The notes: generated from the letters alone by a model not told the origin. Numbered from the stretch's first letter, positions 57,001 to 64,000 are shown. The stretch: DNA of 64,000 nucleotides from Termitidicoccus mucosus (GCF_038725785.1 NZ_CP109796.1:1550001-1614000); one strand, 5' to 3'. Numbers and translations are program-made.

Positions 57001-57406
57001 CAAGGCGCTGCGCTTCGTCGAGCACGTGGTCGAGCAGATCCATCCACTGCGGCGAGAGATATTGCCTGAAACGGTCTTCCTGTCCGCGAACGCCGTAGAT
57101 GGGGGTGATCTCAAGGCCGCCAAGTCCGGCCTTGGCGTATTTTTCCATCTCGGAGGAAAAATCCTCCTTCGTGCCGATGGAGCCAAGCCACCACCAACGC
57201 GTCCACGGCTTGGTCTGCGAGGTGATTTCCGGCCAGTCCAGGTCGGAGGCGGCGGGCGAAGGCATCGCAAGCGCGCCGAGGAGAAGCGCGACGCACGACG
57301 CGCGGAGGGCGTGGTTAAGTATCCCGGCTTTATCGGGTCGCGGATATTGTGCATCCTGCGCGTGAGTTGTGCGGGCGGGGTGGCTCATGATTGTGCGGGA
57401 ATCCAT
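51080..57406 (-). CDS. Three-enzyme fusion: GH106 alpha-L-rhamnosidase, GH43, and GH127/GH146 beta-L-arabinofuranosidase
   Basis: One uninterrupted frame of 2,108 residues, secreted (leader ASCVALLLGALAMPSPAAS; an alternative ATG is at 57388). Residues ~50-1010 are a GH106 rhamnosidase (WPEITSQTKPWTRWWWLGS, then MATGNGWPFGGPWV and KPLTGAETATWLDEHW). After a Pro/Ala linker, residues ~1020-1320 are GH43, with catalytic Asp in ILPDFHADPS, the second Asp in MIDPNVFIDDDG and Glu in FYEGAWVHKR. After a Gly/Pro linker, residues ~1330-2000 are GH127/146, with Glu and Cys in GPETCNTYNM and the nucleophile pair in FWCCVGTG. A C-terminal beta-sandwich ends the protein. All catalytic motifs seem intact. 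Together they would strip rhamnose and L-arabinose from rhamnogalacturonan side chains. It lies 59 bases behind GH28 in one operon. Confidence 0.92.
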   Translation of the reverse strand: MDSRTIMSHPARTTHAQDAQYPRPDKAGILNHALRASCVALLLGALAMPSPAASDLDWPEITSQTKPWTRWWWLGSIGTKEDFSSEMEKYAKAGLGGLEITPIYGVRGQEDRFRQYLSPQWMDLLDHVLDEAQRLDLGIDMATGNGWPFGGPWVDARDAARHIVTKTYTVKSGLRLAEKITATDQPLVRVAGRRRADISELKDPVASNTNLQDLALDQARFPRKLQLQALVAYSASGDQKINLTDKVDADGRLDWTAPEGDWTLCAVFMGWHGKQVERAGPGGEGDVIDHFSSASLANYLKRFDEAYANHRANRLRAYFNDSYEVDDASGEANWTPRFFDEFKRRRGYDLRDELPAFLGNDTEEKNSRVISDHRETISDLLLDEFTVPWAKWAATHNAVIRNQAHGSPANIIDLYAASGIPETEGTNIVGMKLASSAAHVTGKPLTGAETATWLDEHWVSTLDDIKRRVDLMFLGGVNFNCYHGTAFSPPDESWPGHQFYASVELNPANPIWADSAALNGYVARVQSFLQADKPGNDILFYFPIHDIWSQRGNGAMPHFSQSGRLGSTQTVAQELLDRGYAFDFITDRLLADVQVRDGALVTGGSRYRVVLVPEMKFMPLETLRQLRRLAEAGATIVFLKSFPEDVPGLGQLEARRAAFKANIKTFREGATESDGITISPLDKGRLLLGRDLEKLLARAGVARESLVDCGLHFERRVHGKGHTYFLLNRGENSFEGWVPLQAGTRAAALFDALRAERGRAALRTGTGGRPEIFLRLAPAESVIVKSFTTPIEGPDFPYWKTAGTPEPIMGEWELRFTSGGPTLPAARKMPELKSWTRLEGPDCQAFSGTAVYRIAFARPAARATAWRLDLGRVGESARVTLNGRELAVLFSPPFQLTLPDGLLAAQNTLEIAVTNLAVNRIADLDRRDSGWKKFYNINYPARIAKNRGADGNFSAAKWTPRDSGLLGPVALTPMERFAPAPNPLPAAAGAAADGKTIDTPAVQPAIGRPTGQMPAPARHPILPDFHADPSARVFDGKLYIYPSHDAAGARNWKGMVDWHVFSTEDMVKWTDHGVISSLKDIAWADTEAWAPDCIERNGKYYFYFPAGGQIGVAVSDSPTGPFKDALGQPLVKKNEAGIRYMIDPNVFIDDDGQAYLYVGGAYQLGVVKLKEDMITRDGPIQMLDMPKFYEGAWVHKRKGIYYASYPIRPKGREGQANVMAYSTAQSPLGPWEYKGEILDNRSLNIHGSITEFKGQWYLFHHVAGPSNWERRVCVEPLSYNEDGSIKPIRIAKGTADADGLKTVPPIGGASGMGGSPGPPNPVAAPPGAKTPARSVTLCPLTSVRLLEGSPFAAAIAANRAYLLAHNPDRLLAPFLREAGLEPRAPSYENWENIGLDGHTAGHYLAALANMIASGADTPGRELQRRLDYMLAELERCQKANGDGYIGGIPGGRAFWADLAAGRFQAQRFEINGKWVPWYNIHKTFAGLRDACAGTGSGKARELLIRLGDWAERVTSGLSDQQMQDMLGAEHGGMNEVLADLHVMTGDEKYLRAARRFHHHAVLDPLIAHKDELTRKHANTQIPKVIGLERIAALTGDKEGGSGARFFWETVVRTRSVAFGGNSVAEHFNDPKNFLPVIESREGPETCNTYNMLRLTEQLFSSSPDASYADYYERALFNHILSSIHPDHPGYVYFTPLRPGHYRVYSQPEQGFWCCVGTGMENPGKYGQFIYAQAGDGLYVNLFIASELTVADSGLTLRQETSFPDEERTRLSLKLDRPATFALHLRHPAWVAEDAFAVRVNGRPVEVKSKPSSYAAIRREWRDGDRVELELPMRTTAEALPDGSPWHAILRGPILLAAPTGTDDLDGLRAGPGRGDHKPNGRLVPLDQMPSLLTTPDALPDHVKSDSAAGPLRFRLVDIVEPASAGGLPLMPFFRLHDSRYQMYWHLTSPEDFAGRKQQLAAEERVKLARETATLDSVAIGEQQPEVDHAFAGEDTETGVLRGRVWRHGKWFEYTLQTRDEKAVDLVVTYWGGDQNRRFQITANGKFLSEEALNGSARDRFIDKRYVIPADLLAKAENGVLRIRFIAEPGSLVGGVYDLRLMRPETTRE

Positions 57407-57465
57407 ATAAAAATCGAATTTTTGGGATGATAGATGCGAAAGGGCGTTTTTTAATATGCGCGGGG

Positions 57466-58920
57466 CTACCTGTTCGGATTGTCCTTGTCGGGCTCCTCGA
57501 GGAATGTGCCGATCGTGATGTTTTTCTCGGTTATGTTTTCGGCGTGTTCATAGCGGTTTTTCTGGCCGCGAGCGGTGTTGATGGCGATGTTGTCGAGCGT
57601 CACGTTTTTCACGGGCATATCCTTGTCGCCAAGGATGCGGAATGGCGTAAGGGTTTCTCCGGCCTTTATATTTCTCATGGCGATATTGCGGATCGGGGTG
57701 AGCCGCTCCTCGTAGGCGGGGACGAGTTTGCGCCATTGGTAGAGAACGTCGGTCTCGATGCCGAGCACGCCCATCCTGAACCGGGCGCCGGCGGCGTCGA
57801 TGTTCTCCACCGTGATGTTTTCCACAAAGCCGCCGCGCCGGCAGTTGGTTTTAATATAGAGGATGTTGAACGGTTTTTTGTCTTTCGGCTCGAAGCGGCA
57901 GTCATGCACGTAAACATTGCGGACGCCCCCGGAAAGCTCGCTGCCGATGGCGACAAGCTGGTGTCCGTTGAGGACGGTGCAGTTGCGGATGACGATGTTT
58001 TCCGACGGCGCGTTCAGCCGCCAGCCATCGTGGTTGGTGCCCGATTTGATGGCGATGGCGTCGTCGCCCTGGTCGAAGGTGCAATTTTCGACGAGGAGGT
58101 TGCGCGTGCCCTCGGGATCGATGCCGTCGTTGTTGTGCCCATGGGCGGAAACATTGAGGTGGCGGACGACGACGGAATCGCAGAGCAGCAGGTGGATCGT
58201 CCAGAACGGGCTGTTGCGGATGGTCACGCCCTCGATGAGGACGTTGTTGCAGCGGTTGAACTGGATGAGCTGGGGACGAAGGTTGTTCTCGCCCTCGGCC
58301 ATCTGGCGTTTTTCAACGGGCACACCGGTGGAGCCCATGGTATAAAGCCGCTTGAGCGCCTCCATGTGGGCCGGCGGGCGCGAAGACCATCTTTTCCATG
58401 TGTCCATGCGGGGCTCGATTTTGCCTTCGCCGGTGATGGCGACGTTTTCGCAACGGAACGCATAAACAAGGGGCGAGTAATTGAAACACTCCCATCCCTC
58501 CCAGCTCGATTGTACGGCGGGCAGGTAGTCCTGCGGATTGTCGCTGAAGGAGAGGACGGCGTCCTTCGCGAGGCGGAGGTTCACGTTGCTTCGCAGGTGG
58601 ACGGAACCGGTCAGCCACACGCCGGCGGGGATGACAACGCGCCCGCCGCCGGCATCATGGCAGGCGGCGATGGCATTGCGAATGGCCGCGGTGTTGTCGG
58701 TTTGCCCGCCGGCCCTCGCGCCAAAATCGGTGATGACAAAGTCACGCCCGGGGAAAACCGGCACCCGGACTGGCTGCATGGGAAACGGCGCTTTCACGTG
58801 GATCTCCTCATGGCGGATTTCATCATCACCGGATTGGGAGGTAGCGGCTGGCACAAGATCAGCCTTGATCGTCAGCGGCACGACAGTCCAGAGCAGGATG
58901 GGGATAAACTTTGCTTTCAT
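57466..58920 (-). CDS. GH28 polygalacturonase-family glycosidase
   Basis: The gene encodes 484 residues. The signal peptide MKAKFIPILLWTVVPLTIKA is followed by a right-handed beta-helix. Family signatures are present: HNNDGIDPEG (NxD variant, about residue 263), FDQGDDAIAIKSG (the catalytic Asp pair, about 287), NGHQLVAIGSE (GHG variant with Gln, about 320) and LYIKTNCRRGG (RIK variant, about 353). The variants are those of exo-acting or rhamnogalacturonan-type members rather than plain endopolygalacturonases. It likely trims galacturonate residues from pectin in the periplasm or outside. It sits between the broken GH2 (102 bases upstream) and the three-module gene (59 bases downstream), consistent with one operon. 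No damage is visible. Confidence 0.92.
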   Translation of the reverse strand: MKAKFIPILLWTVVPLTIKADLVPAATSQSGDDEIRHEEIHVKAPFPMQPVRVPVFPGRDFVITDFGARAGGQTDNTAAIRNAIAACHDAGGGRVVIPAGVWLTGSVHLRSNVNLRLAKDAVLSFSDNPQDYLPAVQSSWEGWECFNYSPLVYAFRCENVAITGEGKIEPRMDTWKRWSSRPPAHMEALKRLYTMGSTGVPVEKRQMAEGENNLRPQLIQFNRCNNVLIEGVTIRNSPFWTIHLLLCDSVVVRHLNVSAHGHNNDGIDPEGTRNLLVENCTFDQGDDAIAIKSGTNHDGWRLNAPSENIVIRNCTVLNGHQLVAIGSELSGGVRNVYVHDCRFEPKDKKPFNILYIKTNCRRGGFVENITVENIDAAGARFRMGVLGIETDVLYQWRKLVPAYEERLTPIRNIAMRNIKAGETLTPFRILGDKDMPVKNVTLDNIAINTARGQKNRYEHAENITEKNITIGTFLEEPDKDNPNR

Positions 58921-59022
58921 TCAGTTTGAATTTTATAAATGGGACATGAAGCGCACGGGCGCGCGCCTGAAACGTCCGCGGCATCCCATGGGGCAAAGGC
59001 AGGAATATATTCTGGCTTATCA

Positions 59023-61587
59023 TCATTGGCCTGTGGTCATCAGTCTTTTTTTCGCGCTTTTCAGACCCGGGACGGACGCCGTGATTGTCACTTCCCCGGG
59101 GACCAGTCCGGCGCGGAGGATGGCGAGCGCGCGGCCATTGTGCAGCATCCGCTTGTTCCCGGCGAACAGTTCGTCGCTGCGATGGTCGCCGTTGTCCACC
59201 GCGATCAGGCGGGCCGCGCCGGACACCTCAAACGTCACCTCTCCTGCGGCGTCCGGCACTTCGCGGCCCTCGCGGTCAACGGCGCGCACTTTCATATACT
59301 GCAAATCAAGCCCGTCGGCCCGCCATGCGCCGGTTTCCGCCTCGAGCCGCAGCGCGACGGCTTTGTCCGTGGTTTCAAGTTGATGGCGGGCGACCTCCCC
59401 GCCGCCGTTGCGCGCCACGGCCACCACCCCGCCCTCGCGGTAAGGCACGTCTTTCCAGAAGATGGCGTTTCGCCGCGCCGGGTCGTCAATTATATTCTTT
59501 TGGACGCCGAACGATTTTCCGTTTATAAACAGCTCCACCTCCTCCGCGTTTGTATAAGTGACCAGGTTCAGCCTGGCACCCGACGCGCGGTTCCAATGCG
59601 ACGACATGGGCATTTGCCCCACCATGACATCGTTCCACTCGATGCTTTCCGCCTCCCTGTCCACCACCCCGATGCGCACCAGCGGCGTGTCGTCGAACAT
59701 ACTTTTGACAAAATAAGCCTGCGGGAGAGGTTCGAGCGAGTGGTCGAAAAATGAATAATTCCAGCCCTTCGCCGGCCAGCCCCTCGACTCGCCCCAGTAT
59801 TCGATGGCGCCCCAGTAGGCCAGCCCCACCACCTTGCCGAGATCCATGCCGTAGTAGGCTTTGCCCATTTCGCTGGTCGCGGCCTCGCTCTGATAAAGGA
59901 TCAGGTGCGGGAATTGTTCGGCGTACTTGGGAAACGCCGGATAACGATAATTATAGCTGGCGATGTCGGTGACCACCGACAATTCGGGCGGCTCGACAAC
60001 CACGTTGAAACTCGGGTCCTCCTTGGTCACCGCGTTTTTGCGCGCGGGAAACATGGCCACGGTGGTCTTGCGCGTCGGGTCGTGGCGTTTCGCCAGCACG
60101 TCGAGAATACGGTAACCGGTCACGCCCCAGTCGCCGGTGGGAAACCCTGTCCACTCTTCGCGGACTTGCAGCTCGTTGCCGAAACTCCACATGATGACCG
60201 AGGGGTGGTTGCGGTCGCGCTTTATCCATTCGGCGACGGCAGCGGGCCAGAGCATCATCCACGGGATGCGCCCGCCGGCATACTGCTGCGACCGTCGAGA
60301 ATACGGTAACCGGTCACGCCCCAGTCGCCGGTGGGAAACCCTGTCCACTCTTCGCGGACTTGCAGCTCGTTGCCGAAACTCCACATGATGACCGAGGGGT
60401 GGTTGCGGTCGCGCTTTATCCATTCGGCGACGGCAGCGGGCCAGAGCATCATCCACGGGATGCGCCCGCCGGCATACTGCTGCGACCATTTATCGAACAA
60501 CTCGTCCACAATCAAAATGCCATGCTTGTCGGCGAGACGCAGGAACGACTCCGAGTAGGGATTGTGCGAGGTGCGGACATGATTAAAGCCGCTCGTAGGC
60601 GGCGCCCACCGCGCCCAAGTCATGGTGGTTGGCGATGCCCTTTAATATGATTTTCTTCCCGTTGAGCTTGAAACCGAAGCCGGGCGAAAACTCGATGTGG
60701 CGGATGCCGAAGGCTTCCGTCACGCGGTCAACAATTTTGCCGTCCAATGCCAGCGTGACCACCGCCGTGTATAAATGAGGCGTTTCGCACGACCATAATT
60801 GCGGCGTTTCGATATTCATCGCTGGGAGAGCGATCTCAACCGTCAGTTTCTTCGATTTTTTCGGGGCGGACTGGCGTGTCTCGGCGACCAGCCGCCCGCC
60901 GGGTGCGTATAGCTTCGCCTCGATGTCCACTTGCAGCTGCTTGCCGCGCAATCCCTCCACCTCGACCTGGACGCCGACTTCGGCGTTGCGCTCCGAGACC
61001 TCCGGCGTGGTTACAAAAACGCCATGCCGCGCGACGGCGATCTCATTTTTCACCAACAAATGCACATCGCGGTACAAACCGCCGCCGGTATACCAGCGCG
61101 AGTTGCCATCCATGCCGGTGTCGGCCCGCACGGCGATCACATTTTCACCTTCGTAATTTATATATTTAGTGATGTCGGCCTCAAAGCCAAGGTAGCCGTA
61201 ATCCGTCCCGCCCACCCTGGTCCCGTTAAGCCAGACATCGCCCGTCAGCATGATGCCCTCGAAATCCAGCAGCACACGCTTGCCCCTCCAGTCCGGGTCG
61301 GCCCGGAACGATTTGCGATACCAGCCGGCGCCCATTTTTTTGAATCCGCGCGCGCCCCTGGCCGACTTTTCCCAAGGCTGCTCGATCTGGAAGTCATGCG
61401 GCAAATCAACCGCCCGCCAGTCCGAGTCATTGTATGCGGCGGCTTGCGCGCCCTCCACGTCGCCCGCGCGAAACTTCCATCCGAAATTAAACAGCAGGGA
61501 GCGGCGCGCATCCCCGGAATCCTCACCCGCAAACAGCGAGAACGCCGCCAGCAGGCCGATTGTTGTCATTATGATTCTTTTATACAT
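59023..61587 (-). pseudogene. GH2 beta-galactosidase-like gene, split by a 194-bp tandem duplication and a second lesion
   Basis: The N-terminal frame (61587-60583) has a signal peptide (MYKRIIMTTIGLLAAFSLFA), the sugar-binding domain (AGWYRKSFRADPDWRGKRVL) and the Ig-like domain. It ends at KGIANHHDLGAVGAAYERL and a stop. The next frame resumes at GFNHVRTSHNPYSESFLRLA and runs into the exact duplication at 60099-60486. The last frame (stop at 59023) carries the acid/base Asn-Glu motif MWSFGNELQVREEW and the rest of the barrel and C-terminal domains (KVVGLAYWGAIEYWGESRGW). Apart from the two breaks the protein is complete. An intact form would remove beta-galactose from RG-I side chains. Removing one duplicate copy would repair one of the two frames. 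Confidence 0.85.
60099..60486. repeat. Exact 194-bp tandem duplication inside the GH2 gene
   Basis: Bases 60099-60292 and 60293-60486 are identical by eye, beginning CGTCGAGAATACGGTAACCG and ending CATACTGCTGCGAC. The length is not a multiple of three, so it shifts the frame. The unit includes the GNEL catalytic motif, which is thereby present twice. Confidence 0.92.
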
Positions 61588-61689
61588 GGCTGTTTATACG
61601 TGATTATATTTGATTGATGATTGTTGTTGCAGCGGCGATTGCGTGGGCCTGGACGGGCACCGGCTGTCAGCGGCGGCGCGCGGAATCCT

Positions 61690-61880
61690 CCAACTCCGGG
61701 TCGCACGCCGAAAATATCCGCGCCCGTGATGCGGGGCGCCGCGGGCGCGGACGGAGCGAGAATCTGGCGCCCCTCGCTTCGCGCGTCATATGCGCCTGCG
61801 ACAGCGGCAGGCATCCACGCCGGGAGGACGGAGGCGATGGCGGCCAGAGGCGCGCAGAAGACAAACCGGGGAAAGAGCAT
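61690..61880 (-). pseudogene. N-terminal remnant of a secreted glycosidase
   Basis: From the ATG at 61880 the frame gives a signal peptide (MLFPRFVFCAPLAAIASVLP) and then APRITGADIFGVRPG. This motif begins Ig-like N-terminal domains of secreted glycosidases in Verrucomicrobia (typically alpha-galactosidase-type proteins). After FGVRPG the similarity stops, and the frame runs through unrelated sequence to 61569. The rest of the gene is missing. It lies directly upstream of the broken GH2 gene. Confidence 0.45.
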
Positions 61881-62109
61881 GGTGCATTGTCTTAATATGC
61901 GCGCCCGCAACAACAAAATGAAGCGCGAGGTTACAGTCAGAACCTGCGCGATTATTTCGCGGCGGGACGCAGGAAATCGCGAAACCTTTGCGCGCCGTGG
62001 CAGAAGGAGTTTTTTCGTCATGCGGCAGGACGAGGTTGGGCTTGTTGGGCAGGGGGTTGAATCGGATTGGATTTGGAATCCATGCTATCGAAACCCGTGA
62101 AGCCGCCGC

Positions 62110-62127
62110 ATCTCTAATAGTAGAGAT
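62110..62127. promoter_or_regulatory. Perfect 7-bp dyad, candidate LacI-type operator
   Basis: ATCTCTA and TAGAGAT mirror each other around ATAG, in the context GCATCTCTAATAGTAGAGAT followed by TTTT. The sequence at 29960 upstream of the LacI-family gene is closely similar, including the flanking T-run. Here it is upstream of the minus-strand glycosidase operon and downstream of kdpE. It could also be a weak plus-strand hairpin followed by T-run. Confidence 0.35.
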
Positions 62128-62165
62128 TTTTGGCACGCGCCAATTTACGCTTCGCGCTCAAGAAG

Positions 62166-62189
62166 CAGCCCCTTTGCCTTGGGGCTGCC
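62166..62189 (-). terminator. Probable terminator after kdpDE
   Basis: GCAGCCCC and GGGGCTGC form an 8-bp GC-rich stem with an 8-nt loop, about 45 bases beyond the kdpE stop. On the minus strand it is followed by TTCTT, a weak T-run. Confidence 0.5.
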
Positions 62190-62234
62190 TCATCCAACTT
62201 TGCCCGTTGGTGGCAAGGGGACTAGGTCAGCGAT

Positions 62235-62924
62235 TCATTCCACGAGGCGGTAGCCGATGCCGGCATCCGTTTTCAGGTGCTTGGGCACTTGCGGGTTCGC
62301 TTCGAGTTTCTGGCGCAGATGCGTCATGTGGACGCGCAGGTAGTGCGTGTTGTCCTCCGCCGACGGCCCCCAGACCTCGCGCAGGATTTGCCGGTGGATG
62401 ACGACTTTTCCCCGGTGCCGGACCAATAGCCTGAGGAGCGCATATTCCTTGGCCGTGAGGTGCACCTCTTCCCCTCCACGGCGGACCAGCCGCGCGGCCA
62501 GGTCCACTTCGATGTCACCGAAACTCACCAGGGCTGATTCGTCGTTCGGCTGGGCGCGGCGCATGACGGCCCGCATGCGCGCCAGCAATTCCCGTCCGCT
62601 GAAAGGCTTGGTGAGATAGTCGTCGGCCCCGGCGTCCAGCGCATCGATCTTGTCGTCTTCGCCGGCCCGCACGGACAAGATCAGCACAGGGATGCGGCTC
62701 CATTCGCGGAGCCTCCTCAGCACCTCCACGCCCTTCATGTCGGGCAATCCCAAGTCCAGGATGATGCCGTCGGGCTGGCGGGCCACGGCTTCCTGCAGGC
62801 CGAGTTGCCCGGTCTCGGCCTCGAAAACCGTGTAGCCATCGCCACCCAAGGCCAGGCGAAGGAGGCGGCGGATCTGGATTTCATCGTCGATGACCAGCAG
62901 TTTCCGGGAAGCGGGAGCATTCAT
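62235..62924 (-). CDS. kdpE: KdpE-type response regulator (OmpR family)
   Basis: It activates transcription, in the best-known cases of the Kdp potassium-uptake operon. The 229 residues comprise a receiver with acidic pocket KLLVIDDEIQ, phospho-acceptor Asp in GIILDLGLPDMKG (about residue 56), Ser in LILSVRAGEDD and Lys in DYLTKPFS. A winged-helix output domain follows (VHLTAKEYALLRLLVRHRGK, then EDNTHYLRVHMTHLRQKLE). The sequence matches KdpE more closely than other OmpR regulators, particularly NTHYLRVHMTHLRQKLE and DAGIGYRLVE. Its ATG overlaps the stop of the kdpD gene (ATGA), so the pair is cotranslated. The kdpABC genes are not in the window. Confidence 0.93.
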   Translation of the reverse strand: MNAPASRKLLVIDDEIQIRRLLRLALGGDGYTVFEAETGQLGLQEAVARQPDGIILDLGLPDMKGVEVLRRLREWSRIPVLILSVRAGEDDKIDALDAGADDYLTKPFSGRELLARMRAVMRRAQPNDESALVSFGDIEVDLAARLVRRGGEEVHLTAKEYALLRLLVRHRGKVVIHRQILREVWGPSAEDNTHYLRVHMTHLRQKLEANPQVPKHLKTDAGIGYRLVE

Positions 62925-64000
62925 GCGGAAGGAGTCGGCTCAGGAGGATTGTTTGGCAGATAAATCGTGAAGACGGCCCCGCCGCCGGGATTCCCCCCGA
63001 CCACAATCTCACCGCCTTGGGCGGCGATAAATCCACGCACGATTGACAAGCCGAGCCCAAGGCCGCCGGCATGCGCCGCGTCGCCGCGGGAGAATTTTCG
63101 GAACACCCGGTCCTTCATTTCGGGCGGGAGGCCGGGGCCGCGATCAGCCACCGTAAAAAACGCCGTCCCGGTTCCATGGTCCAGCCCCGCGGCCAGAAAA
63201 ACCGGAGTCCGCGGCGGGGTGTGAAGCCCGGCATTGAGCAGGAGGTTGGCCAAGGCCTGCTCCGTGAGGGCAAAGTCCGCGCGGATGGGAGGCAGAGCGG
63301 GCGGAATCGAAATCTCAAGCGGGCGATCCGCGAGCGCATCACCCACGCTTTCGAGGGCGGCATTCACCATGTCGCTCATGTCGCACCAGTCGAGGCGCGG
63401 CTTGAGCGCGCCGCTTTCCAGGCGGGTCTGGTCGAGGAGATTTTCCACCAGACGGTTGAGCCGCCTCGCGGCCGTGCGTCCTTCGGTCACCAGGCTGTCC
63501 CGCAACTGCGCATCATCCAGCCCGGACAGATTTTCAAAGGCTCCGGTGATCACCGCCAGCGGCGTTCTCAACTCATGGGAAACGCTGTCGAGGAGGGTGC
63601 GGTGGAGTTTGTCGGATTCGGCCAGAAACTTCTCCCGCTCCCCGGCCTCGCGGAGACGCTCGCGTTCAACGCTAAGCGCCAGTTGTCGCGCAAACGCATC
63701 AAGCAAATCGCGCCGGGCCAGCGTGAGCTGTTCATTGGCCGCGACCACCACCGCGAGAACGCCGACCGACTGGTTTTCGCGCACCAGCGGCACGTAATAA
63801 CCGGCGCTGCCCGGCAATGTATCCGTGAACCTGCCGGCAGAGCGCCGATGGCGGAATGCCCAGGACGCCACGCCGGCCTCCTTCTCGTCGAGGGAATACG
63901 AGCTGGCGGGATGAGGCGCGAGCTCGCCCCCGCCGTCCGGGACGAGCAGCAAGGCGGTCTTGGCGTCGAGCAATTCGTCAGTCTGGCGCAGCGCGGCGGA
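62921..64000 (-). CDS. kdpD: KdpD-type sensor histidine kinase, 5' end outside window
   Basis: Only the C-terminal ~360 residues are visible; the frame is open to the window edge (first visible codons read SAALRQTDELLDAK). They contain the end of a GAF domain (GYYVPLVRENQSVGVLAVVV) and a dimerisation/phospho-transfer domain with His in LDSVSHELRTPLAVITGAFE. The ATPase domain follows, with NLLLNAGLHTPP, ADRGPGLP and GGLGLGLSIVRGFIAAQGGE. Full KdpD also has an N-terminal KdpD domain, a USP domain and four membrane helices, all upstream of this window. The TGA overlaps the kdpE start by 4 nt. It probably senses potassium or turgor. Confidence 0.92.
   Translation of the reverse strand, partial: SAALRQTDELLDAKTALLLVPDGGGELAPHPASSYSLDEKEAGVASWAFRHRRSAGRFTDTLPGSAGYYVPLVRENQSVGVLAVVVAANEQLTLARRDLLDAFARQLALSVERERLREAGEREKFLAESDKLHRTLLDSVSHELRTPLAVITGAFENLSGLDDAQLRDSLVTEGRTAARRLNRLVENLLDQTRLESGALKPRLDWCDMSDMVNAALESVGDALADRPLEISIPPALPPIRADFALTEQALANLLLNAGLHTPPRTPVFLAAGLDHGTGTAFFTVADRGPGLPPEMKDRVFRKFSRGDAAHAGGLGLGLSIVRGFIAAQGGEIVVGGNPGGGAVFTIYLPNNPPEPTPSA

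Noticed and set aside
57391-58929. 512-codon open frame on the plus strand
   Set aside because: Antisense of GH28; the minus strand carries signal peptide and catalytic motifs.
62040-62075. Sequence GGGTTGAATCGGATTGG resembling a tRNA T-loop
   Set aside because: No matching acceptor, D-arm or anticodon stem could be built around it.

Overview
The window is GC-rich chromosomal DNA, most likely from the Verrucomicrobiota and probably the Opitutaceae. This is an inference from the gene families and style, not a marker-gene placement. The signs are long TonB-dependent receptors, a giant secreted protein of autotransporter-type strands, Ig-like domains and NHL repeats ending in a Gly-rich/hydrophobic/Arg tail, a type V autotransporter, many secreted pectin-side-chain glycosidases, and abundant intergenic hairpins. 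No rRNA, tRNA or CRISPR array was found.

Layout. 1-6.5 kb (+): end of a TonB-dependent receptor, a CBS/DRTGG-type family II pyrophosphatase, a long purine/pyrimidine inverted repeat, and mutY. 6.5-12.3 kb: remains of an integrative mobile element. It holds a frameshifted tyrosine recombinase, two strong terminators, a MobF (TrwC-like) relaxase-helicase overlapping a small unknown gene by 4 nt, and a frameshifted DUF3102-like gene. 12.3-17.1 kb (-): three badly frameshifted genes (an esterase, an unknown secreted protein, an O-antigen-ligase-like protein). 17.2-21.9 kb (-): two tandem paralogous lipoproteins, an acidic Gly/Asp-rich secreted protein whose 3' end sits in an exact 219-bp tandem duplication, and a Sel1-repeat/TonB-C-terminal protein. 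A 13-bp direct repeat at 6558 and 22927 could bound the whole insert. 21.9-23.3 kb has no convincing gene. 23.3-26.8 kb holds housekeeping genes: GNAT acetyltransferase, small lipoprotein, DUF971 protein, hisI and a CrtI-like oxidoreductase.

26.8-62 kb is a plant-cell-wall (rhamnogalacturonan-I/arabinan) utilisation region. It contains a PL11 rhamnogalacturonan lyase translationally coupled to a LacI-family regulator; a minus-strand cluster of giant Ig/NHL surface protein, TonB-dependent receptor, hairpin array, autotransporter, lipoprotein and secreted protein; a plus-strand beta-propeller sensor kinase plus NarL-type response regulator; and a minus-strand glycosidase operon. That operon is GH2 (broken), GH28, and a 2108-residue protein joining GH106, GH43 and GH127/146 catalytic modules, followed by the 3' stub of a GH51 gene. 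The enzymes fit together as backbone cleavage (PL11, GH28), removal of rhamnose (GH106), and removal of arabinose/galactose side chains (GH43, GH127/146, GH51, GH2), with TonB-dependent uptake and two layers of regulation. 62.2-64 kb: kdpE and the 3' end of kdpD.

The most interesting items are the three-enzyme fusion, two exact ~200-bp tandem duplications (one splitting the GH2 gene), the array of four different hairpins between near-identical spacers, and the out-of-frame merger of the giant surface protein with the downstream TonB receptor gene. Several genes are broken by single-base shifts. Without reads, some of these could be assembly errors rather than biology.
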